Below are positions 33,565-46,201 of a stretch of 47,527 nucleotides of DNA, piece by piece. The stretch lies in contig NCSJ02000321.1 in assembly GCA_002812745.2 (NCBI GenBank), forward strand, positions 1 through 47,527, written 5' to 3'. Below the pieces are notes generated by a model. That model ran no database searches. It saw nothing but the letters and a program-made list of their open reading frames with translations, and was not told the origin of the DNA. How positions within the stretch are numbered: position 1 is the stretch's first letter; each line of letters begins with the position of its first letter. The stretch is from Scytalidium lignicola. Lineage: Eukaryota > Ascomycota > Leotiomycetes. The translations under genes and the position numbers were made by a program.

Positions 33565-36058
33565 TCACACTTTACGCTCTACCCAGCTCTGAATTACACC
33601 TTCCACGCCAGGTTCATACTCTTTTAAAATTACTTCCTCTCCCTCAATAAATGTATTAGCCTGGACAAATACCCACTTTGACTGATTCTTGGCAAGGACT
33701 ATCTTTCGCCATTCAAGAGACACTGCATCTACACTTGAAAGATCCTCGTAATAGGAACGGCATCCTGCTGCATCTGCTGTACATCGGTATATGTGCAGCC
33801 TGAGGAGCATCCTTCCCAGGGCTGGTTTTCCGTGAGAGATGATTCTTGATCGATCAACATGTACGATGAGTTTTTGTTCAGCTGAATTACATTCAATGGT
33901 GAGGAAGCCTCCACCATCATTCAACAGGCATTTAAGCATTGCAAAATGAGCCTATACATTTGTCAGCCTTGTGTGTAAATGCCACTGAAATGGGCGTTAA
34001 CAAACTCTACTATGTGCTTGACCCCACTTCTGTCAATGTCAATAGTTAGCATTATTATCATGTAACATAGAGCTTTTATGTAGTATCTTAAGGGTTGAAA
34101 CTCACCTGATTCTCCAGATTAAAGTTTTGCAGGCCACGAAGGCCATCAATTCCAAGTTGGAGATATAGATTGTATATAACTGTCAATCAGTCAACAAAAT
34201 TGCTCACATATCAACATACTTGAAGAATAGCGCTTACGATCGTCAGCAGATACCTCCGATTTATCCGTAAATCCTATCAAGGCAAGCAATTCTTTATCGT
34301 CCATTAAGTATGCCCCCACAAGCTCGGCCCTACACTCGTCAACCGTAGTTGCTAGATCTCCAAATTGACCAGTCCATGTCTGTCCTGGTTTATACCAAGA
34401 TGCAATTGGCTTTCCAGTAATAGGATCTATAGGGGGGTTTTTAATGTCGAAGTTGAATTTGTTTTCACTCTCCTCGACCATCATCTTCCCTGTACCGTGG
34501 CCAAAAAGCTCATGGAGTACCACCCACCAGTAATACGCAGGAAATTTATGATTTTGAAAAGTGTCAACCTCAGCTAGATCCAGAAATGGACTCTGTTCTG
34601 CCTTGTTGCTTTCAGTACTCATCTAGTTTGCAACTATCACATTCTTAAATCCACAATCCTGGCGGATATCGTTATACTATCAAGTATCAGCAGGTAAACG
34701 GCAAACCCTCAAACTACAATTTAGTATAACATACATTTGGCAGGTTTATTCCGGGAAATATGATACTTGAGCAATATGCCAGAGCTTTAACTTATGTGAG
34801 AAATATTCTCGCATTGTAGGTTTATACATACCGTGAATACTAGTAAAATCAGGTGGCTCGAACAAGGACTTTTCAAAGGGACCCTTGCCATCATTCTCCC
34901 TAGGATCACCAGTCGCCCACGGCAATCGCCTGATGAACGTAGCTGATCTCTCTACTAGCTTTTTCAAGATGCTTGTCTCTTCTAAGTCTGAAATTGCAAC
35001 TAAACCCTCAAACTCTGACCTAATACCAGAGGGGTCCCGATATGGCTCAACGAAACCAAATATGTTTTCCACCCGCGGTGTCTTGTCAGCGATCCATGTC
35101 CGTTGGGAATCACGATAAGCATGAAGACTACCAGTTCGAAAACTTTCTATGTACTGAGAAACGAATTTCCGTTGCGTATCATTTGCTGCGTACTTCAAAG
35201 CTTGTTCTAGAGAGTCGCATATCTGTTTCAGTTCTTTAGAGTGATCACCACGGACAAGCCTAACAACTCCTTTGGAATCTCCCAAGGAAAACTCGTCTGG
35301 ATCCGAATCTATTTCAATCGATGCTTGTAAAACCTTATATATAATAGTTCCTTCCAGAGTCGTCTTGCGAATTCGGGTATTCTCCGGATATATTGAACGT
35401 TGTTCCAAAGCTTGAGAGACAACGGTAAGCTCATCCGCGGTGATGCAGATTTTGCCAGGATAATAAGCACTCTGGGCAGCATTGCTAGGATATCCCAGAC
35501 TGAAAGGAGGTATGGATAGCATTGGTCCTGAAATTGTATCTACCAATTTAGAAAGGCCTGACTTAGCCGCCAACTTTTTCAAACAGTCTAGACCTATGTT
35601 TGGAACGAATTTTTGATCTCCGGTTCCCTGCAACTTAGTGTCAGTGTGAACAAAGCTAGTTAAAGGCCTAGACGAACATAATAGTTCCCGATATTAGAAA
35701 GGAACGTAGCTACATATTCAAGGAACGCATTAAGTTCCTCTTCTGTAATACTATCTTGTCCTACAAAAACATTCCAATTACCGGAACAGAAAGCATAGAG
35801 TTCCATAACAAAGTCAAATATCCCGATTGACTCTGGAGAGACTTGTCGAAGTATAATTCTTGTGCCATACCAGGCAGCACTTCAAATCCATTATCTCCTG
35901 ATCTTTGATCATTTAAGAATTAATTCAATGGACATACCGCGACATGTAATGAGCATAGTGCTTTTCCCGCTCTGACAGACCCTGGAAAGCTTGTTCAATA
36001 TTTAACGCGTGGATTCTAGGATGCGGGGTGAGATGGAGTCTTTTTTTTNATCATCCAT
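33565..36058 (-). pseudogene. Dipeptidyl peptidase III (M49 zinc peptidase) with an in-frame stop
   Basis: Eight exons fit GT...AG rules: 36058-35938, 35879-35678, 35627-34832, 34784-34735, 34676-34238, 34179-34106, 34029-34006 (a 24-nt microexon, KWGQAHSR) and 33951-33565, together about 697 codons, near the usual 700. Zinc ligands are present in HELFGH (about 34,500) and in ECRAE (about 34,325). Other family blocks are FPGINLPN, GFKNV, YLQLGIDGLRGLQN and AHFAMLKCLL. DPP III is a cytosolic enzyme that removes dipeptides from the N terminus of short peptides. A TAG at 34623-34625 interrupts the reading between GFKNVIVAN and MSTES, before the zinc site; CAG-to-TAG would explain it. A homopolymer with an N at 36049 blurs the frame of exon 1. 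Either a recent pseudogene or an assembly error. Confidence 0.9.
34006..34029 (-). other. 24-nt microexon of the DPP III gene
   Basis: Encodes KWGQAHSR, a segment conserved in DPP III immediately before AHFAMLK. It is flanked by an acceptor (branch-like CTAAC, then GACAG) and a donor (GTTTGT). Without it the protein would lack conserved residues and two short introns would merge into one of about 150 bp. Confidence 0.8.
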
Positions 36059-36059
36059 A

Positions 36060-38735
36060 GTTGAATATCTACAAATATATAATCTTTTGTATCTGGTTGA
36101 CGTGCTTTAGGCTTTTGAGTCGTCAAAGGGTGCAAGCTAATACTCTTCACTTCTCAAGAAACCCCACCTTATAAATGAGCTAATCATAAACGAATAACCT
36201 ATCGGACAATTTTATAGGACGATCCAAAATTGGTCCTGAAAATGTCTCGGGCCTGAAATATATTATGTTGTCGATTTATGTTTGCTCATTAACATCTCTA
36301 ACATTCAAACTGAAGTCAGAGCTAAAAAAAATCAGTCACTCACCATACGGGTAAGTATATTATTTATGATCATCTCATAAACCGACTCCAACAATGATAT
36401 CCCTGCATATCCCGGAACAACATCGGCCTCACAGATAGCTGCAAAATTCCACTACAAAACATCTCGATGCTCAATATCATAGGAAGCTTCGCACTGCTTG
36501 TATGTGAACCACAATCATTCTTCGTTATAAAATGAGCGTAGATAATAGCGATCAGTTAATTTAAATACTCTTTAGGCTGCCCTTAGTATAATCTACCAGT
36601 GATCGAGACTAGTGCGTCTCTAGCGGTTCCGTGGTTAAAGGGGGAAGCATAACCTTAGTAGTACTCTCTCTCAACTCAACTTTCCTCATATAGCATTCCC
36701 AGTACACCACTCTCTTGGTTTTCTAAATGAAACTAGCTGGCATTATTCAGCTGGCTATGGTACATGGTCACACCAAACCCACCCAGACAACTCAGCACCA
36801 AGAGATACCAACGAGGCGCGGTGTTATTCCATAAAATAACGAGTTGTATTAAATATTAAATCCTTAACATGGACCATCAATGGTTTCAACTAATTAATTC
36901 AATATTTCAAGAATATTTATACTAAGTCTTCTAGGGTACATTGAGATTATATAGCTTTAATGCCCATTTAACATATTACACGCTCCAGCCCTCTGCACTT
37001 GTTTCTAGTATGTCATATCTATACACTTGTTATTGTAAAGTACCTTTGCTCTATTTTCTTGGATTCAATAGGTTTCATAGTTGATGAAGTTAACTTACCT
37101 AAAAGTTAAACTTAGAATAATCTTGTAAAAACATCGTATCGCAGCCTGAATATTCCACTCCTCCAAGGGTCATGACTAGAATTATCAACAGGGAGTGTGA
37201 AGTTTCGAACAACACTTCAAGGATCCTATGAACTCATCAGAGTAATGTAATACTGTATCCTCCTCCTCATTGAATATACCTACTTCAATGACTTTAGTTG
37301 TATGTGTCCTGTATCCCGCACCCGGTACATAACCGCTGGGCATGTTCCTATTTTACAGTCTCCCATTTGCTCAAAACATTTGGGATGTTAGGTTCCGAGT
37401 ATAACCTAAATAGATTTGTTAAAGTTTATGCAGTTGGTGTACAAATGCTCACAACATATACACTAAAATCTTGGGTTTAGTCCTTGCAGCTGTGAAATAC
37501 AGTATTTGAGTAGGAAGGATAGCACCGAACGGGACGAATAAATAGTACAGAAGGGATAGTGTTATACGAAAGAAAACATGTTGCTACCAGTAAAAAAAGT
37601 GTCTTACACAACGTGATCGTCATAGTGCTAGCAAAACATCTTTTAAAAGGGTTACACGTGCGGACGGATCTAAAGGAAGTCAAACATAAACTCGGCCGAT
37701 TTGATCAATAAGCAAAGCTGACGTTTCAGCACGGGTACTTCTGTGAATAATCTTTAGTTCGCTGACTGTCAGCAAATCGCCCAAATACTGACCACGAAGC
37801 GCACGTGCAATCGAGGATTGGTCGGCAACCTAAATCTCTGCGAGATGCCCATCTAATTAAGTACGGTACAGGACGAATCCCCCCCAATGGTCACTTTGCA
37901 CCGCCCAGAGGGTTCAGGGATACATGTCAAGGAAGGTTGATGCCTTATGTGGATAGCCAATCTTATTCTTCCTAGTTCGTAGGACAGAGAGATGAAGAGC
38001 AAAGTCTTTTTCTGGATTTCTCAGGTAATGACGAGGTTTACTCGGGGGATAGTGGCCCTTTCAGCCTCAAATATTGGCCTTCAGTAACCCCAATCAAAGT
38101 TAATTCTAATTACTATCCTTGCCAGAAGATTGTACTCATTTTGAGAATGTTGTCTAGCTGGATGAATCATAAGTGTCTTTTGCAGGTATACTTCTTAATG
38201 TTTAACCCCCAATACATACTGAGTTGTTTCGTCTACCGCAATTTAGTTGATGGTCCTTATACCAACCCTGCTGCTCTTTAGTCTAATACTCGACTAGAGA
38301 AAAGATATTCTAATTCTAATTCAACCTAAAAATAGGACACGGCATGAGCTTTTGGAATATGGAATGCTGGTTGGAAGGGTATACTATGTAAGTCATGGTT
38401 AGGTTAAATGACGTGACACGGTAATACTGTATTAGAAGATCGTGCTTACAAGAGCATAATAAAGCATGTTCCAAACTTGCCACTATATTATCACTCCTTT
38501 TAGTACGTATTTAATTTTTCTTTGCCAAGCTCATTACCCTCACTAGCTGATGAGATCCTTCAATATGTGAAGTGTATAACGTTAACCTCAAAGATCCTAT
38601 ATTTGGAATTCTCGGTATCCCACGACATTGGAGTATTTGTAGCTGGGATAAACTATTTAATGAACTCGATCTCTATCAACGTTCTCTTCTAACTCAAACA
38701 GCAACGTAATTCTTCTTCTCCCCGTTCTCCTAGTC
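36060..38735. other. Gene-free stretch upstream of two divergent genes
   Basis: No gene recognised on either strand; only short open frames under 70 codons without family resemblance (for example 37298-37480 and 37477-37683) occur. The left end should hold the promoter of the DPP III gene and the right end (about 38,500-38,735) that of the secreted-protein gene, but no defined motif was identified. Confidence 0.5.
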
Positions 38736-40759
38736 ATGGCTTCTCTATTTCCAGTCTTGGCATTAGTGCTGGCAGCCATGCCTGCTCGTGGCCAAGTCAC
38801 GACCAACTGCACTCAACCCATTCCACAAGAAGGCGACGGCCTCAGCGATCTTCAAGCCTATTTTTCTGACAAGGTGTCCATAGTGTGCAGTGATATAGTC
38901 GGTGCAACTAATGAAGAAAATCTAACGGATCGTGGTTACAACTTTGCCTCCAATGTGGCAAGTAACTTTCAGAATGGACAAGATGACTGCACTGCTGCAT
39001 TAAATTCTATCATCACACAATGTATCAATAACAACTTTTACGGCGGGATTAGCACGTCCTTCCCAGGGATCTATCAAATCACAAATGCAGTGTTTCCAGA
39101 CGATCCTCTCAATCCTTCCGGAACAATTCCAACTGTGACATCTCCACCACAGCCAACCCTTGACTGCAACTCATTCCCTGCTGACCAGATCAATAACGGG
39201 GAGCTATGGGAAACACTAGATGTAACATCTGCTGTGCAGGCTCTTTTGGACCAAGGCCCCTTTGACACTGATCCAAGTTCTGATAATCGGCTTGACCTGT
39301 TGGCTGCACGAACATACGGCAATATTCCGAATTTCCGATGCGGTATACAGGAAAGTGGTTGCACTCCGGTGACCTGTGAGGAGGCAGGAAATAATCCAAT
39401 TGGACAAATGATTCTTAACTCGTTTGCCAATATGCATTTGGTACGGTGTCTTCCCCCCCCCTTTTTTTAATACCTTTTTTTCCTTTAAATATTTGGAAAT
39501 AACCTGCTAAGTTAGTTTTTAGGTTTACCTTACTATGAGTGAGGGATTACAAAATGCTGCAATTGACTTTGACCCTGGAAGCATCGTCCGGACACTTAAC
39601 AAACCACCTCCAGATCCAACACAACAGATTTTAAAAACTGTTCTTGATGTAGTTACTGCTCTTGTTGGCGTGGGTAATGCTGGAGCTGGATTTCTAGTTG
39701 GTGTTGCCAAGTTTGCTGGTAAAAACACAGGAAAAGCACTTGATAAGTCTTCTTCTGCCATCTCTGCTCTCATTAGCGGCGGGAACGCAATAGCCAAGGA
39801 TAATCTACCAGAGTACGAATATTTCCCCTTATTTAAGATGTATTGAGGACATTTAGTCTGACATTCTGGGTTTCTAGGCAACCGCCACCACCAGATTCCG
39901 ACGATGAAGTTTCAGCGTTGTTTTCTCAAACTATTATGGGCTTCCAAACAGCCATGAACAACTACGCAACTCAGCTATTAACTCTAGGAACAGTCTCTAG
40001 CACCAATCCACCATCATATGCTTCTGATTTTGTTCAGAATGGTCAGATTTCTGTTACTGTTGCTGACGTTTTCGATAACGGAACCCTCCTTACCAATACG
40101 GCTAATAGCAAAACTATTCAAGACTTCACCAACTATTATTCAAAACTCATCAATGCCATCACTATTGACCAATTCTGGTTTGCAAACGAATGTTTTGTAT
40201 TCACCGGGTGAGTCACTAATGTTATAACCCTTAGATACATCTTCCATCCTTAATACTAATCTTGGTTGGTATGTTTAGTGATAGTGCTCCTCCCAATGAT
40301 CATGTAAGTATCTCCTATAATTACTATCTTTTTAACTTTTCATAACCAAACACCAAAAAATTCTAACATATAAACTACAGATTGGTGAACCTCCCGTAGT
40401 ATTCCAACACACATTGGAAAATGGAACTTCCATTTTCGTCATCACAGCCTGCGGAGGTGACGCAAGTGATCCTGTACCCAACATGCAGGCACTAGACGGA
40501 ACAGCATTTGGGGGGTTTTCTATTGACGACTGGCTCTCCAGGTAAGACTCCGACGAAATCCTTTAGCCTTCTTTTTGAATGTTTCCATTGACCACACTCG
40601 TTTAGTTGCATCTTATGCAATCAGCTCAATCCTGAAGGAGTCGGTAGGGATTTAGAGGACCTCGCATTCTTCGCAGATGATAGTGGAGATTCGTTCAACA
40701 CTCCATTCGCCTTAAATGTTCGATCCGCCTGTCTTATGCATCCATGCATTAGTGATTAA
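38736..40759 (+). CDS. Secreted hypothetical protein, six exons, intact
   Basis: Six exons join without frameshift: 38736-39440, 39523-39839, 39878-40207, 40279-40303 (25 nt), 40381-40541 and 40606-40759, giving 563 residues and a TAA stop. Residues 1-19 (MASLFPVLALVLAAMPARG) form a classical secretion signal. The mature part contains many Cys residues (CTQ, VCSD, DDCTAA, TQCINN, FRCGI, GCTPVTCEE near the N-terminal half; CGGD, SCILCNQ and a final CLMHPC), NxT/S sites, and a Gly/Ala-rich central part (LVGVGNAGAGFLVGVAKFAG) that could be a hydrophobic membrane-interacting segment. I do not recognise a catalytic motif. It is probably an extracellular or wall-associated fungal protein. One intron is only 38 bp. 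No damage is seen. Confidence 0.85.
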
Positions 40760-41688
40760 GGGTTGAAATCTGTACATGCATACATTTGTTCATACATTCT
40801 TTGATGGTTGTGATATTGGGTTCTGAATTTGGTTAGTTACATACAATACAATACGCATGTCTTTAAGAACGCGAGATTTTGGGGAAGAAAAACTAGATCT
40901 ATCCATATGTATATAAATTGAGCTATGGTATATATAGTCCGCGCACCCCCCTGACCACTGCCTCTTGACTTGTTAGTTCGTCAGAACGCGAAAAGTAACA
41001 TATTTTAAGTTTTTAGACTACATAGGATAGAAACATCCGGCATTTCTCCTATATAGTCAGTAGAGCCTAAGCAGGTAGAGTTTGAGGTTGATCATCTTTC
41101 CGAGTAGCGTCTATCTTGTATATTAACTTCAATGGAAGGATTAAAATAGATTGATTTTACTTCAGCGCTATAACTTGATACACCTTTAGCCCTCAGTTTG
41201 CCTCAATCAGACAACCATTTTAATCTAGCATTTTCCAATCTAAACAATAGTCGAGCATCTAACCTAGACGCTTAATTAACCATTTTAAAGGGTTGTCGAA
41301 AATTACTCGAAATATTAACACCTGCCCTAGTGCACAAGATCAACAGTTGATGTAACCATCAGTAAAACGGCATCGTGAAATTAAGACTCGACCTGTCCAA
41401 TCGAGGTTTCAAGAGTAGTGTATGCTCCCGCCTGATATCTAATCCTATAGACAGCATGCTTTTTTACTGATATTATGATTGTAATAACTTGTCATACTCT
41501 CATATGCCGCTTCGCAAGGTTTGCTAGCCTAGCTCCAACATTATTCATCCAGAAAACCGTACATTTCTCTTCAAACTCCAAATCCCCAATCAAAAAATAA
41601 ATAATAAATAAAACAGCCACGCCACAGCATGCCATATTCCGCTCAACCAAAATGATAAAACAAAATTCACCTCCCTTTGCAAAGTGTC
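40760..41688. other. Intergenic region between convergent genes
   Basis: Lies between the 3' ends of the secreted-protein gene and the CorA-like gene. It contains only short open frames. It should carry both 3' untranslated regions and polyadenylation sites; AATACAATACAATACG-type repeats occur at 40,840-40,856, but I cannot place cleavage sites. Confidence 0.5.
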
Positions 41689-43446
41689 TCAAATCAACTC
41701 CCCCCNATCACCCCACGACATCCTCCCAACCGCGAACCCCAAAACCTCCTTAAGCCCAGCCCTCTTTCCTTGATTCATAAAATGCTGCACCCAACCCCAG
41801 CCGGCCAACACAATCACCACAACAACGTTCATGACAACAACTGCGACAAAGGGTTGCCAGATACTAGGATTAGCATTTGTGCCGCTGATTTGCGAGACGT
41901 TCATGCCCCATATCCCTGTCATGATCGTAACCGGTGCGAAACTGGAAAACTGTAAGGTTAGTGGCGGATTTAGTCAGAAGGGGGGAATGAACAACAACGC
42001 AATAGAAAAGAATGAGAGACACACAGATAGGTGAACGCATTTGTCAAGCTCGACCAGCGGGCTTCACTCCTTCTCTGCCTAATCTGCGACCTCTTGGCTC
42101 GATTCTGCCATAATAAATCCGTCTGCTCGGCGAGATGTATAAAATCCTCCTCGAGCTCTTTCTTCTTCTCTATTGTCTGCCAATCATCGCTTCCTTTCCA
42201 GGCTAAGCTTCCTCCTCGCTCAACGATATGTTTCATCTTAGAGATTTCTTCCGAGTGTTCGATAGAAGTGGTAGAAATGCCGTTTATACGATGATCAGCC
42301 TCGCGGATGGCGGCTATAATGTTCGTCCAGAGGTGGTTGTTTAGTCGCAGGAGGGTGTGGAATGCGTAGAAGGGTGAGACGGTGGCTGAGTCAAGGGAGA
42401 TGAAGTCAAAGGTTTCAAGGTAGAGCTCACGGAAGGATCGGCGTTCACAGGGATCACGGGGAATTATTGGGGTTTTGAATCGTGGAGGAGGATGCAAGAC
42501 CGAAACAGACATCCTGATTGAAATGCGAGAGTCGAAGAGTACTAATCCTGTCAAGCAAGATGTCAATGCCTTTTTTAAATCCCCAATTCTCTATACACGA
42601 GAAGGAGCAACACGAACCTGTCCATCCATCCCCCTGCTCATCTGGAATAGCATAAACCATTGCACCTAGCCTATCCGCATCCGTCGAATTCTCCCTCCGC
42701 CCCTCCTTCAAAACCGCGAACCCAACCCTCAAATACGGGGCCCGATGCCGGTCAGATGGCATGAAAACATGATCCTTCGCATGGATAGCCCACGTCCAGA
42801 ACCGCGGATCAAGGCCCAACGCAGTACCAAAAATCTCAATCAGCGCCGGAGGCGGAAACTTATCGTACTCTGCTACAAACAACCTGACCTTCGCCTTGGC
42901 CCTATCCCGATCTTTGCCTTCTTCCGAAGAGACGAAGAAATCGTGTAGGCCTCTCACATCGCGTATTTCCGGCCATGTGGTCTTCTGGAAGTCATGGCTG
43001 ATATCCAGGACCGAGATGACGAAGTTATTGATGATCCTGGGTTGGCTGCTGCTGCTGCTGTCCTTTGCATTATTTCTACTGCCATCTCTAGTTCCATTCT
43101 CATTGCCATGGCCATACCCATTGATCCCTCCCGAACTCATATATTGATCCAATCGCGCCAGGTTCTCCCATCCCGCCTCGGCGACTTGGTGGATGTACTC
43201 ATGATATGGCCATCGCGTTGGTTGTAGAGGTTGTTGCGCACCAGGATATTGCTGCGGGAAGCCCTGCTCCGTCATTCGACGCTCTCGACGCGACACACGG
43301 CGGGTAAGTCGTCGCTGGGATGATACAGCAATGCTGTGAGTTTGAGTTGCACCGCTTCCAGTCGATGGTTGTGGTCCAGGAGGGCTTGAGGTGTGTTCTT
43401 GGAATTCGAGTTTGGGAGATTGCTGCTCGGTGGGAGAAATGCTCAT
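41689..43446 (-). CDS. CorA-like membrane protein with GMN motif
   Basis: Three exons fit: 43446-42618, 42547-42025 and 41941-41689 (the ATG chosen is the first in frame; the more upstream in-frame codon is GTG). The long N terminus has a disordered Ser/Gln/Arg-rich part, followed by a cytosolic region and a helical region with charged coiled-coil-like segments (HSEEISKMKHIVERGG, EKKKELEEDFIHLAEQ). The C terminus has two hydrophobic segments, the first (AFTYLFAPVTIMTG) ending in the CorA signature GMN (IWGMN) and the second PFVAVVVMNVVVVIVLAGW. CorA/Mrs2/Alr proteins are pentameric divalent-cation channels; fungi have many divergent members of unknown substrate. One undetermined base in a G run at 41706 makes the last few residues uncertain. 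Confidence 0.85.
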
Positions 43447-44081
43447 GGCTTGTAATGAATCAGGTCGCACCAGCAGGTCGACCTCGGGATGACGTTCGTT
43501 CGGAAGTCCAAGGGTCCTCTTTTCTGCCGCGCGCGTCCGCTATCAAAGCCGATCGTCCAGGTACCCGGAGTTGTCTCTGCGCCCAGACGCGAAGCTGGCA
43601 TAGGGGGACTTGTGAGAGAGGATTGAGACTCGAATGCATGTTAAAGTCAGATGTTTATATTATTTACAGAAAAGGAGAATATGGTGAGAACAGAGTCAAG
43701 TTGACATGCGCAACTGCCAGCACACAACGTGAGAGGGTCCAGCGGGGATGTGTGAGCTCTGATCCGTATTGGAGGTTCTGCTGCAGAGACTCGTTGTTCA
43801 CCACCCAAATCGACAACCTCAGTAGCAACCACCGGAAATTCTGAGAGCATCTGACAGCTATTTGGGCCCACAGATAATCCAATTGTCAGGGCCCATATAT
43901 TCCAAGTATTATTCCAGTGGATGAACAATTCCTGACATCTGCGCTCGTGATGCAGACGCCAGAGTGTATCCGTATATAAATGTACTGTACAGTCCGAGTT
44001 ACCAACCAACAAGCCACACGCACTCTTTTGGGCCCATCTGGTAACCCCTTAATCGTCCATGTTCAACACCAATAAATCACT
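43447..44081. other. Intergenic region upstream of the CorA-like gene
   Basis: Short open frames occur on both strands (for example 43320-43844 and 43647-44012), but they lack family resemblance and overlap one another. The left part should contain the promoter of the CorA-like gene and the right end the 3' region of the D-lactate dehydrogenase gene. Confidence 0.5.
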
Positions 44082-46201
44082 CTACCACTCCTCAATCTCT
44101 CCAGGCTTAGGTTTCTCAACTCTAACAACCTTGTCACAGTTCAGCAGGCATAGAGGATCAAAGGCTAATTTAATCTGCAATCCCCAAAGATGTCAGCATA
44201 TAGGCTTTCACAAATTTCAAAGACAAGATAAAAACAAAAATGACCCCAAAGCGAAATCAATAGACGCACCTTTCTCATCGTATCAACAGCAGGCGCCCCC
44301 AATTCATGCTCGAGGTAATCACGCTTCACCAACCCAACCCCATGCTCGCCCGTAACAGTCCCCTCCAGCTCAATAGCACGCTTGACCATCTTGTGAATGA
44401 TACGTTCAGCAACAGGTCGTTGAGAGGCACTATACAGGAACAGAGCTAAAGCCTGGTCAGCAACACTACAAAGATATATCAAGAAGTCATAAAATCCATA
44501 CCATGAAAGTTCCCGTCTCCAACGTGTCCCACAATGGTGGAAAACAGCCCACACTCTGCCATCTCCTTTTGTGTCTCGTCAATAATCTCTGGCAGCCTGC
44601 TAATCGGGACCGCTACGTCTGTGGTCCAGACCAGATCGTCAGGTTTCTCCTTTAGTGCGATACAACTCCAGAGAGCTTCTTTCCGTGCGCTCCAAAGCTC
44701 TTCTTGCTCTGCTGCACTCCTCGCGAATTCAAATGTCTTGCTTCCAGTGCTCTTGGCAAGCGTGCGGACGATTCCAATCTGCTCCTTGACTGCATTGGGC
44801 GTGCCGGCAAATTTGAAGAAGAGGGTTGGAGATTCAGGCCACGTGCGCTTGGTGGTGCCGGCACGGTTCAGAGCGTACATTTGATTCTTGTCCAGGATCT
44901 CGATGGCGGCAATTGGAACACCCTCGTTGACCACTTTGGCAACACAATCGGCAGCTTCACGTACAGTGCCAAAATTGCAGACTGCCACGCTAGTTGTGTT
45001 AGGTTTCGTCGTGAGCTTCAAGGTCGCTTCTGTAACTAATCCCAAGGTGCCTTCGCTCCCAATGAATAGCTTCGTAAGATCATACCCAGCACTAGACTTC
45101 CTCGGTCTCTGCCTCGTCTTGATCACAGTCCCGTCTGCAAGCACAACCGTCAGGTTGATAACCCATTCGCGCATAGTTCCATACCGGTATGAATTGGTCC
45201 CGCTGCATCCTGTCCCCACCATACCACCAATCATAGCACCTGGTCCTGGATCCGGAGGAAAAAAGAGATTATCTCTAGCTAATTCCTCATTAAGTGATTC
45301 CCATCCCACAGCAGGCTGCACCACGACGTCCATATCCACCTTATGAACCGCGAGAATCTTATCCATCCTGCCGAAATCTACCACAATTCCGCCTCTATTA
45401 GGCGCAGTGTGACCCTCAAGACTCGTTCCACCACTGTATCCAGTCACGGGAATCCGGCGCGAATGACAGACCTTCATGATCTCACTGACTTCCCCGGTGG
45501 AAGCTGGGTAGACCACCATAAATGGACGGTCAGTCTCTTTCCGTTGATGCGAAGAGAAATCACTTCCAGAGTGTACGTCGAGGTCACTCTCTACAGTCGA
45601 GACGTTATCCTTGCCTACTATATTGACAAAATCGGCCCAGGCAGCCTCCATATTCGCCTTTGAGGTGTTATGACGGACCGGAGTGGTCGCAGCTAGAGGA
45701 AGAGTTGATGCGGTCGAAGGTTTGGGGTGAGACAGAGTGCCAAAGTAGTATCCTGCAACAGCAGTTCCAATCACAACTGCAAATGTCGCCATGAAAGTCA
45801 GCTCAGAATAAAGGGCAAAAAGATCATGAACCAATTCAGACATTATAAAGAGTTCCAGAAAAGGGCATGAATTTCCCAAATAACATACCAAAGCTAAACG
45901 CCAAATTCCTCCCTCCGCCGCTCTCCCCTCTGTCCCTCGCATACTTCGCCCGGTCCGCCCGTTCCTTCTCCAATCTCTGCGCCGTACTCTCATACAACTG
46001 TCCCTTGAAGGATTTCCCCTCTTCAACCCGCTGTTTATTATCCGTCGACTGCCATCTCCTCGTCATCAGTCCGGCACTGCTCCTCGCTCCAGTCGCTGTG
46101 GTCCGCAGACGCAATCTTCTCGACGGCGCAGAACATGTTGATCTGTTGAGGGTAGAGAGGCGTACCGAATTCGAAGGGAGGAGTTTGGAAAACAGCGACA
46201 T
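44082..46201 (-). CDS. D-lactate dehydrogenase (cytochrome), mitochondrial
   Basis: Four exons (46201-45889, 45776-44502, 44445-44270, 44174-44082) join to exactly 618 codons plus stop. The N terminus is Arg/Ser-rich, as in a mitochondrial targeting sequence, followed near residue 105 by one membrane segment (VVIGTAVAGYYFG). The FAD-binding domain has TGYSGGTSLEGHT, PGPGAMIGGMVGTGCSGTNS and FIGSEGTLGLVTEATLKL; the FAD-linked oxidase C-terminal domain has HVGDGNFH and TGEHGVGLVKR, and the gene ends KPKPGEIEEW. This enzyme (Dld1 type) oxidises D-lactate to pyruvate at the inner mitochondrial membrane and passes electrons to cytochrome c. Length and all motifs are normal. The third exon requires the acceptor GCTTTAG; the nearer CCAG acceptor would shift the frame. 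A glycolate oxidase/D-2-hydroxyglutarate relative is less likely. Confidence 0.93.

Noticed and set aside
34735..34831. Apparent frameshift before FPGINLPN in the DPP III gene
   Set aside because: A GTATGT...TTAAAG intron (34785-34831) joins the frames exactly and yields the conserved segment.
37298..37683. Two short open frames (60 and 68 codons) in the region before the secreted-protein gene
   Set aside because: No start context, no splice partners and no recognisable sequence.
39074..39881. Minus-strand open frames opposite the secreted-protein gene
   Set aside because: Antisense to confirmed exons and without family resemblance.
42896..43844. Several plus-strand open frames over the CorA-like gene and its upstream region
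   Set aside because: They are antisense shadows of the minus-strand gene or overlap each other, with no signal of a real protein.
44446..44501. Apparent frameshift in the D-lactate dehydrogenase gene after HVGDGNFH
   Set aside because: Using the acceptor GCTTTAG instead of the nearer CCAG restores the frame and the expected sequence, so it is a normal intron.
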